Shown here: piece by piece, positions 15,130 to 22,600 of the stretch
How the letters are laid out: each line of letters opens with the position of its first letter
Position numbering within the stretch: position 1 is the stretch's first letter
Assembly (NCBI GenBank): GCA_000955785.1
Contig: JYOD01000127.1
Location: forward strand, 1 to 45,755
Direction: 5' to 3'
DNA: 45,755 nt
Origin: Burkholderiaceae bacterium 16
Lineage (GTDB): Bacteria > Pseudomonadota > Gammaproteobacteria > Burkholderiales > Burkholderiaceae
The notes under the pieces: generated by a model
Told to the model about the DNA's origin: nothing
What the model saw: only the letters and a program-made list of their open reading frames with translations
Databases searched by the model: none
Position numbers and translations under genes: made by a program

Positions 15130-15816
15130 ATGACCAACGCCAAGCTAGAAGTTCTGACCCCGCAAAACAGCCAACTGATCTTCATCGACCACCAGCCGCA
15201 GATGGCCTTCGGCGTGCAGTCGATGGACCGCCAGGCGATGAAGAACAATGCGGTTGGGCTGGCCAAGGCCGCCAAGATCTTCAACATCCCCACCACCATC
15301 ACCACCGTGGAGAGCGAATCGTTCTCGGGCTTCACCTACCCCGAGTTGCTGGACGTGTTCCCCAACCAGAAGACGCTGGAACGCACCTCGATGAACTCGT
15401 GGGACGACCAGAAGGTGCGCGAGGCGCTGGCCGCCAACGGCCGCAAGAAGGTCGTCGTCGCCGGCCTGTGGACCGAAGTCTGCAACACCACTTTCGCGCT
15501 GTGCGCGATGCTCGAAGGCGACTATGAGATCTACATGGTGGCCGACGCCTCCGGCGGCACCAGCAAGGAAGCGCACGACTACGCCATGCAGCGCATGGTG
15601 CAGGCCGGCGTGGTGCCGGTGACCTGGCAGCAGGTGCTGCTCGAATGGCAGCGCGACTGGGCCCACCGCGACACCTACGACGCCGTGATGAAGCTGGTCA
15701 AGGAACACTCCGGTGCCTACGGCATGGGCGTGGACTACGCCTACACCATGGTGCACAAGGCCGAGCAGCGCACCGCCACGCCGCACGAATCCATCGCCCC
15801 GGTGCCGGCCCGCTGA
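15130..15816 (+). CDS. Isochorismatase-family hydrolase, YcaC-like (copy 1)
   Basis: 228 residues, cysteine-hydrolase fold. The expected catalytic set is present: Asp20 (FIDHQ), Arg85 (ERTSMNSWDD) and nucleophile Cys118 (GLWTEVCNT), as in E. coli YcaC. YcaC-type proteins form octamers in the cytoplasm and their natural substrate is unknown; amide or similar bonds are hydrolysed by relatives. The start ATG 15130 has AGGAAAG upstream. The frame is open much further upstream, but that DNA has no such protein pattern. A second copy at 36815-37501 differs at about 19 of 228 residues. First gene of the operon with alpha/beta hydrolase, amidohydrolase, DoxX and XapX. Confidence 0.92.
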   Translation: MTNAKLEVLTPQNSQLIFIDHQPQMAFGVQSMDRQAMKNNAVGLAKAAKIFNIPTTITTVESESFSGFTYPELLDVFPNQKTLERTSMNSWDDQKVREALAANGRKKVVVAGLWTEVCNTTFALCAMLEGDYEIYMVADASGGTSKEAHDYAMQRMVQAGVVPVTWQQVLLEWQRDWAHRDTYDAVMKLVKEHSGAYGMGVDYAYTMVHKAEQRTATPHESIAPVPAR

Positions 15817-15867
15817 ACGCGGCCAAGGCCACGGTCCAACCACCCACACACCTCGGTCAGACATCGC

Positions 15868-16869
15868 ATGAGCGCGCAATCCAATACGCAGGACACGGCC
15901 CGGAACCCGTCGCGGCGCAAACTGCTGGTATCCGGCGCGGGCACGGTCGGCGCCGCCGCCGTCGCGGCGCTGGGCAGCACCGCCGCGGTCGCCGCCGGCA
16001 AGCCGCAGGGCCACGCCGCGTCCCACCACACGCCAGGAGCACACAGCATGGACACCATCACCACCAAGGACGGCACCCAGATCTATTACAAGGACTGGGG
16101 CACGGGCCGCCCGGTCGTGTTCTCGCACGGGTGGCCGCTCAATGCGGACGCCTGGGACGCGCAAATGCTGTTCCTGGTGCAGCACGGCTTCCGCGTGATT
16201 GCCCACGACCGCCGTGGCCATGGCCGCTCCGGCCAGCCCGCCAAGGGCAACGACATGATTACCTACGCCGACGACCTGGCCGCGCTGATCGAAGCGCTGG
16301 ACCTCAAGGGCGCGGCGCTGGTCGGCCACTCCACCGGCGGCGGCGAGGTGGCCCACTACATCGGCCGCCACGGCACCAAACGCGTGTCCAAAGCGGTGCT
16401 GATCGGCGCGGTCCCCCCCGTCATGGTGAAGTCCGCGTCCAACCCCGGCGGCCTGCCGATGGACGTGTTCGACGGCATCCGCAAGGGCGTGACGGAGAAC
16501 CGCTCGCAGTTCTACAAGGACCTGGCGATGCCGTTCTTCGGCTTCAACCGTCCCGGCGCCAAGGTCTCGCAAGGCACCATCGACGCGTTCTGGGCACAGG
16601 GCATGACCGGCGGCATCCTCGGCCAGTACCTGTGCATCAAGGAGTTCTCGGAAGTCGACTACACCGAGGACCTGAAGAAGTTCGACGTGCCGACCCTGAT
16701 CCTGCATGGCGACGGCGATCAGATCGTGCCGATCGACGACTCGGCCAAGCTGAGCGCCAAGCTCGTCAAGAACGCCACGCTGAAGATCTATCCGGGCGCG
16801 TCGCACGGCATGTGCGTGGTCAACGCCGACCAGGTCAACGCCGACCTGCTGGCCTTCCTGTCCGCCTGA
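15868..16869 (+). CDS. Alpha/beta hydrolase, non-haem chloroperoxidase-like, with Tat-type leader
   Basis: 333 residues. Residues 15-43 form a twin-arginine type signal (SRRKLLVSGAGTVGAAAVAA), with cleavage possible after AVAA. The hydrolase domain starts near 61. Catalytic triad: Ser155 in GHSTGG, Asp284 in HGDGDQIVP, His313 in GASHGM; the oxyanion region is SHGWPLNADAW. This is the cofactor-free haloperoxidase/esterase group. The upstream start at 15868 has a weak ribosome binding site, while an internal ATG (codon 61, at 16048) has AGGAG eight bases upstream and would give a leaderless cytosolic enzyme. Gap to the YcaC-like gene is 51 bases. Confidence 0.9.
   Translation: MSAQSNTQDTARNPSRRKLLVSGAGTVGAAAVAALGSTAAVAAGKPQGHAASHHTPGAHSMDTITTKDGTQIYYKDWGTGRPVVFSHGWPLNADAWDAQMLFLVQHGFRVIAHDRRGHGRSGQPAKGNDMITYADDLAALIEALDLKGAALVGHSTGGGEVAHYIGRHGTKRVSKAVLIGAVPPVMVKSASNPGGLPMDVFDGIRKGVTENRSQFYKDLAMPFFGFNRPGAKVSQGTIDAFWAQGMTGGILGQYLCIKEFSEVDYTEDLKKFDVPTLILHGDGDQIVPIDDSAKLSAKLVKNATLKIYPGASHGMCVVNADQVNADLLAFLSA
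16035..16050 (+). promoter_or_regulatory. Internal ribosome binding site and alternative start in the alpha/beta hydrolase gene
   Basis: AGGAG at 16035-16039 lies eight bases before an in-frame ATG at 16048, exactly where the mature hydrolase domain begins. It is a better site than that of the annotated start. It may give two forms, exported and cytosolic. Confidence 0.5.
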
Positions 16870-16960
16870 CCGGATGCCGTCCCGCGCCCCGATGCCGGGC
16901 CGGGACGGCCTGGCTTGCCCTTACCCCTGTCACTGACCCGCCGCCAGCCGGAGTTTCGCC

Positions 16961-18826
16961 ATGACCGCATCCAGCACGCCCGACCTTATCCTCGTCAACG
17001 GCAAGTTCGCCACGCTCGACCGCGCCAATCCGCAGGCCGAAGCCGTCGCCATCAGCGACGGCAAGTTCGTCGCCATCGGCACCCGCGCTGAGATCATGCA
17101 ACTGGCCGGCAACACCACCCAGGTGGTCGATCTGCAAGGACGCCGCGCCATTCCCGGGCTGATCGACAGCCATATGCACATCATCCGCGGCGGCCTGAAC
17201 TACAACATGGAACTGCGCTGGGACGGCGTGCGCTCGCTGTCCGACGCCATGCGCATGCTCAAGGACCAGGTGGCGCGCACGCCCGCGCCGCAATGGGTGC
17301 GCGTGGTCGGCGGTTTCACCGAGCACCAGTTCGCCGAGAAGCGCCTGCCGACCATCGAGGAGCTGAACGCGGCCGCGCCCGACACGCCCGTATTCATCCT
17401 GCACCTTTACGACCGCGCCATCCTCAACGGCGCAGCGCTGCGCGCCGTGGGCTATACCAAGGACACGCCGAATCCGCCGGGCGGGGAGATCGTGCACGAC
17501 AAGGCCGGCAACCCCACCGGCCTGCTGCTGGCAAAGCCCAACGCCACCATCCTGTACGCCACGCTGGCCAAGGGCCCCAAGCTGCCGCCCGAGTATCAGA
17601 AGAACTCCACCCGCCATTTCATGCGCGAGGTCAACCGCCTGGGCGTGACCGGGGTGATCGACGCCGGCGGCGGCTACCAGAACTACCCCGAGGACTACAA
17701 CATCATCGAGGAGTTGCACAAGGAAGGGCAGCTTACGGTGCGCCTGGCCTACAACCTGTTCACGCAGAAGCCCAAGGACGAGCTGAGCGACTTCAGCGGC
17801 TGGTCCAAGCAGATCAAGCCGGGCCAGGGCGACGACCTGTACCGCCACAACGGTGCCGGCGAGATGCTGGTCTACAGCGCTGCCGACTTCGAGGACTTCC
17901 GCGTCGAGCGGCCCGACATGCCGCCGTCCATGGAAGGCGACCTCGAACCGGTGATCCGCCTGCTGGCCGAGAACCGCTGGCCCTGGCGCCTGCATGCGAC
18001 CTACAACGAGACCATCTCGCGCGCGCTGGACGTCTACGAGAAGGTGGCCAGGGATGTGCCCTTCGACGGCCTGCACTGGTTCTTCGACCACGCCGAGACG
18101 ATCACCGACCGCAACATCGACCGCATCGCCGCGCTGGGCGGCGGCATCGCCGTGCAGCACCGCATGGCCTACCAGGGCGAGTATTTCGTCGAGCGCTATG
18201 GCGCGCGCGCGGCCGAGGCCACGCCGCCGATCAAGCGCATGCTGGAGCGCGGCGTCAAGGTCGGCGCCGGCACTGATGCCACGCGCGTGGCATCGTACAA
18301 CCCGTGGGTCTCGCTGTACTGGCTGACCACCGGCAAGACGGTGGGCGGGCTGTCGATGTATCCGCAGGCCAGCCTGCTGGACCGCGATACCGCGCTGCGG
18401 CTGTGGACCGAGGCCAATACCTGGTTCTCCTCCGAGGAGGGCAAGAAGGGCCAGATCAAGGCCGGGCAGCTCGCCGACCTCGCTGTGCTGTCCGCCGACT
18501 ACTTCGGCGTACCCGGGGACGAGATCCAGGACATCACCTCGGTGATGACGGTGCTGGGCGGCAAGGTGGTGTACGGCGACGGCGACTTCGACAAGCTCGC
18601 GCCGGCGCTGCCGCCCGCGATGCCGGACTGGTCGCCGGTGCGCCATGGGGGTGGCTACCAGCCGCGCCCGCAAGCGAAGACGCTCGCGCTGAACACCGCG
18701 TGCGGCTGCGCCAGCGCCTGCGACGTGCACGGCCACGGCCATGCCAACGCCTGGACCGCGGGCGTGCCGGCCTCGGATGAGAGCACCTTCTGGGGTGCGC
18801 TCGGCTGCTCGTGCTGGGCCTTCTGA
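16961..18826 (+). CDS. Amidohydrolase, YtcJ-like
   Basis: 621 residues, metal-dependent amidohydrolase. Small beta-domain at residues 1-65 (DLILVNGKFATLD), metal-binding HxH at His71/His73 (GLIDSHMHI), later metal/active-site residues in LHWFFDHAE and VGAGTDATR, and the returning beta-domain near 510 (GQIKAGQLADLAVLSADYF). This is the YtcJ group, which hydrolyses amide or ester-like bonds in small molecules; substrate unknown. After about residue 575 there is an unusual tail rich in Cys and His (CGCASACDVHGHGHANAW, then GCSCWAF at the end) that could bind metal. No signal peptide. Third gene of the operon, 91 bases after the hydrolase and 16 before DoxX. Confidence 0.9.
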   Translation: MTASSTPDLILVNGKFATLDRANPQAEAVAISDGKFVAIGTRAEIMQLAGNTTQVVDLQGRRAIPGLIDSHMHIIRGGLNYNMELRWDGVRSLSDAMRMLKDQVARTPAPQWVRVVGGFTEHQFAEKRLPTIEELNAAAPDTPVFILHLYDRAILNGAALRAVGYTKDTPNPPGGEIVHDKAGNPTGLLLAKPNATILYATLAKGPKLPPEYQKNSTRHFMREVNRLGVTGVIDAGGGYQNYPEDYNIIEELHKEGQLTVRLAYNLFTQKPKDELSDFSGWSKQIKPGQGDDLYRHNGAGEMLVYSAADFEDFRVERPDMPPSMEGDLEPVIRLLAENRWPWRLHATYNETISRALDVYEKVARDVPFDGLHWFFDHAETITDRNIDRIAALGGGIAVQHRMAYQGEYFVERYGARAAEATPPIKRMLERGVKVGAGTDATRVASYNPWVSLYWLTTGKTVGGLSMYPQASLLDRDTALRLWTEANTWFSSEEGKKGQIKAGQLADLAVLSADYFGVPGDEIQDITSVMTVLGGKVVYGDGDFDKLAPALPPAMPDWSPVRHGGGYQPRPQAKTLALNTACGCASACDVHGHGHANAWTAGVPASDESTFWGALGCSCWAF

Positions 18827-18842
18827 AGCAGGGAGACCCGGC

Positions 18843-19283
18843 ATGAACCGCCCCGCTTCCGCATTACCCCCGGTGGCCAGCGCCATGCGGCTGCCGTCCT
18901 GGCTGCGCTGGCTCGCGCTGCTGGCGCTGTGCGCCGCCTACCTGCAGGGTGGCCTCGTCAAAGCCATGGACTTCGCCGGCGCCATCGGCGAGATGCAGCA
19001 CTTCGGCCTCGCGCCGGCGGTGCCGCTGGCTGCCGCGGTGATCGTGCTGGAGCTGGGCGCGTCGCTGATGATCCTGTCGGGCTTCTACCGCTGGCTCGGC
19101 GCGCTGGCGCTGGCCGCCTTCACGCTGATGGCCACCTTCCTCGCCAACCGTTTCTGGGCGGCGCCGCCGGCCGAGCAGTTCATGCTGGCCAACGCCTTCT
19201 TCGAGCATATCGGACTGGTCGGCGGCTTCGTGCTGGTGGCGTGGGAGGACCTGAGCCGGCGCGCGGCGGCGCGCACGGCATGA
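18843..19283 (+). CDS. DoxX family membrane protein
   Basis: 146 residues, start ATG 18843 with GGGAGA upstream. Four membrane helices, about 20-38, 58-78, 84-104 and 116-135. The DoxX pattern is seen in YLQGGLVKAMDFAGAIGEMQ near the first helix and in VIVLELGASLMILSGFYRW. DoxX relatives are linked to quinone- or thiosulfate-dependent redox and to membrane stress complexes; a precise role here is unknown. Within the operon it may connect the exported hydrolase or the amidohydrolase to the membrane, which is inference. Confidence 0.85.
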   Translation: MNRPASALPPVASAMRLPSWLRWLALLALCAAYLQGGLVKAMDFAGAIGEMQHFGLAPAVPLAAAVIVLELGASLMILSGFYRWLGALALAAFTLMATFLANRFWAAPPAEQFMLANAFFEHIGLVGGFVLVAWEDLSRRAAARTA

Positions 19284-19340
19284 AGCGCGACGGCCGCCTC
19301 CACTTGCCTGTGCTGCCTGACATGGCCAGGCAGGCGACCC

Positions 19341-19361
19341 ACACTGAACACTGAACACTGA
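19341..19361 (+). repeat. Three tandem copies of ACACTGA
   Basis: Perfect 7-bp unit repeated three times between the DoxX and XapX genes, followed by one degenerate unit (ATACTGG). It ends about 15 bases before the XapX start, so copy-number change would alter the leader. Confidence 0.6.
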
Positions 19362-19375
19362 ATACTGGAAACGCG

Positions 19376-19672
19376 ATGAAGCTCTATCTCATTTCGCTAG
19401 GCGCCGGCATCCTGGTCGGCATCATCTACGCCCTGCTGCAGGTCCGCTCGCCCGCCCCGCCCGTGGTCGCGCTGATCGGGCTGCTGGGCATGCTGATCGG
19501 CGAGCAGGTGGTGCCGCCGATCAAGCGCATGCTGGCGGGCGCGCCCGTTACCGCCGCCTGGTTCCACTCCGAATGCGTACCCAAGATCACCGGTGTGCCT
19601 GCGCCGACGACATTGACCGCAGCCCGCGAGGACGTGCGGCCAGCGCCGGACAATGCCTCGGAGTCGCACTAA
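19376..19672 (+). CDS. XapX domain membrane protein (DUF1427)
   Basis: 98 residues. Two membrane segments: residues 3-22 (YLISLGAGILVGIIYALLQV) and 29-47 (PVVALIGLLGMLIGEQVVP). The S.G.G...G..Y.L..VRSP.PP..AL.GLLG...GE pattern is that of the short XapX family. The C-terminal ~40 residues are hydrophilic with an HSEC motif. Function unknown; XapX proteins commonly accompany the YcaC-like/alpha-beta hydrolase/amidohydrolase set. Last gene of the operon; the stop is 8 bases from the convergent stop of the giant kinase. Confidence 0.85.
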   Translation: MKLYLISLGAGILVGIIYALLQVRSPAPPVVALIGLLGMLIGEQVVPPIKRMLAGAPVTAAWFHSECVPKITGVPAPTTLTAAREDVRPAPDNASESH

Positions 19673-19680
19673 GGCGCTTG

Positions 19681-22600
19681 CTATTGCTGCGGCTGCGGCT
19701 GCGGCTGCGGCACCGGCAACGTAAAGCAGAACGCCGCGCCCGGGCCCCCGGGATGCTGCCCCGCCGGCAACGCGGCCCGCGCCGGAGACTCGGCCCAGAT
19801 GCAGCCGCCATGCGCCTCCACGATCGAGCGGCAGATCGACAAGCCCATGCCCAGCCCTTCGCTGCGGGTGGTGTAGAAGGCCTCGAACAGCTTGTCGATC
19901 TGCCCTGCCTCGACGCCCGGGCCGGTATCCTCGACGCGTAGCAATGCCTGGCCGTCGGCTTGCCGCGCCGTGCTGATCCGCAGCTCGTGCTGCCCCTGGG
20001 CGCGGGACGACATGGCCTGGATGGCGTTGACCAGCAGGTTGATGATCACCTGCTGCAGCTGGATGCGGTCGCCCAGCACCTGCGGCAGCCCCGCCGCGTA
20101 TTGCTGGGCAACGGCGATGCCGTGGAACTCGGCCTGGTGCCTGACCATCAACAGGGTCTCGTCCGCCAGTTCGCCCAGGTGGAACGGCTGCCGGCGGGAG
20201 TCGTCCTTGCGCGCCAGCGCGCGGATGCGCCGGATCACCTCGCTGGCCCGCAGCCCCTCGGCGATCATGTTCTCCACCGCATGGCGCGCTTCGCCAAGAT
20301 CCGGCTCGGGGCGGTTGATCCAGCGCAGGCATGCGCCACCGTAGGTCACGATGCCGGTCAGCGGCTGGTTGACCTCGTGGGCAATCGACGCCGCCAGCTC
20401 GCCCAGCGTGGTCACGCGCGACACGTGCGCCAGCTCGGCCTGCACCCGCTGGCGCTCCTGGTTCTGCCGCAGCAGTTCGGCATACAGCCGCGCATTTTCC
20501 AGCGAGATGGCGGCCTGCGAAGCCAGCAGGGACAGCAGGTTGATCCGGCGTCCGGTAAACAGCGCGTCGGCCAGGTTGTTCTCCAGGTAGAGCAGCCCCA
20601 CCTGTTCGCCCTGCTTGACCAGCGCCAGGCAGGCCACCGAGCGCACGCTGCGCAGTTGCACGTCCGGGTCCTGGCCGAACCTGGCATGCGACTTGGCGTT
20701 GTCGAGCACGAAGTCCGAGCGCGTGGCGAGCGCCGCGTCGACGACGGTGCGGGGATAGGCAGCCCCGGCCGGATTGAGATAGACCGCGATGCCCGCCCGC
20801 TCGGTGCGCGCCTGCGCGGCCAGCCGCAGCGCGCCGTCCTGCCACAGGAACAGCAGCGCGCGCTGCGCGGCGGCCTGCTGCAGCGTGGTGGTCAGCAGCG
20901 CCTCGATCAGGCGGTCGAGCTGCATCTCGCCGGCCAGCACCTGCGTGGCCTTGATGGCGGTGTCCAGGTCCAGCTGCGCGGCGGGCCCGATGTAGGTGGC
21001 GGGCTGGGCGGCGGCGGCGTGGGGGCGGTCCGGCGTCGCGCACACCGTGCCCATGCCCGAGGCGTCGAGCGCGCGCGCGCACGCATCGAGCTTGTCCACC
21101 TGCCCCTCGGCGCCCCAGCGGCCGTAGGCATCGCTGGCCCTGCGCAGGTAAGCCATGGCCGGCGCCGTCAGATCCTGCTCTAAACAGCAGCGCGCGCACA
21201 GTTCGTAGGCCAGGGCTTCGTCATGCAGCAGATCCTGGTCCCGCGCCAGCCGGGCGGCCCGCTCGTAGTGCCGCATGGCCTGCAGCGGATCGCGCGCCAG
21301 GCGCGCAGCCTCGGCTGCCAGGATGCCAGCGCGCGCGCCGAAGTTGGCGGGATTCTCCCGCGCCCATGCGCTCATCTGGCACTGATGGCGATCGAACGCG
21401 GCCAAGTCCGCGCCGCCTTCGTTGCCGGGGTGCCGGCCGGAGGCGCGCGGCAGCCGCGCGAGCGACAGCGCCGCGAAGAAGTGATAGTCCGCGATCTCGA
21501 GGAAGTAAGGCGCGGCCCACAGCATCGGCTCGGCCTTGCCGGCCGCCTCCAGCGCGCCGCGGCAGTCATCCACGGCAAAGCAGGCCTGCAGCTTGCGGAT
21601 CCAGTAGCAGCAGGCGGCCACCGCAAGACGCGGATCGGCCTGCAGCCGCGCCTCGATATCATGCGGGCCCGGCGCGCCGGCTTCCGGCACCGCCCAGCCC
21701 GGCACCCTGCCCCGCAGCACCGCCACATACCTGGCCTGCGCGTCCAGGATATCGACCACGCGCCCCAGTCCCAGGGTGCGGGCGAAGGCAAGGCCCATCT
21801 CGATCTTCGCCTCCACGCCGGCCAGCGGTTCGCCGCAAGCCAGCAGATGGGTCACCAACTGGTTGCGGCTGTAGGCGGCGAAGTTGAAATCGCCGCTCTG
21901 CCGGCCCTCCTCGAAACTGCGCTCGATCAGCTCCCGCCCGCCACGCACTGGCTGTGTCCACGGCAACAGCAGCGCGCCGAAGCACATGTGGACCTTGGCG
22001 CGGAAGCGGCCCATGCCCTCCTGCGCCACCAGCGCCAGCCCGACCTTGCCCAGGCGGTAGCCCAGTCCATAGTCGCCCAGGCGCGGCCCGAGCGTCATGC
22101 CAAGGTGCACGTAGCCGATGCAGGAGGCCTCGTCGTTGCCGTGTTCCAGGCTGATGATAGCCATCCAGATCGGAATCAGGTCGCGCAGGTTGCGGTCCAT
22201 GAAGGAGGCGGGCGACATCACCTCGGTCAGCACGCTCAGCGTGGCGCGCCAGGCCGGATCGTGCATGCGCGGCAGGCTGGCCAGCGCCTCGACTGGCCTG
22301 CCGCCCAGCAGCACGAGGAAGCGCCGGTATTCCCGCTCCACCTGCCCCTGTAACTGGGGCTGGAAGTCCAGGCCCATCGTGTGGATGAACGCCAGGCCCA
22401 CCTGGACGGCCTGGTCGGACTGGTCGAGCGCGGTGTGCACGGCCACCCGCAGCCGCGTGATGGCCGCCAGCTCGGACGGCGTGCGTGCCCGCGCGCCCAG
22501 GTCCTGCAAGGTGGCCGCGGCGGCGGCCAGCCGGCCGCCGACGAACTCGCACTCCGCGCGCCCCATCGCCAGGGCCAGCGCCAGGGCGTGGTGCGTCTCC

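Noticed and set aside
16835..18886. Minus-strand ORF of 683 codons opposite the amidohydrolase
   Set aside because: No domain pattern; the amidohydrolase on the plus strand has its metal motif and operon context.
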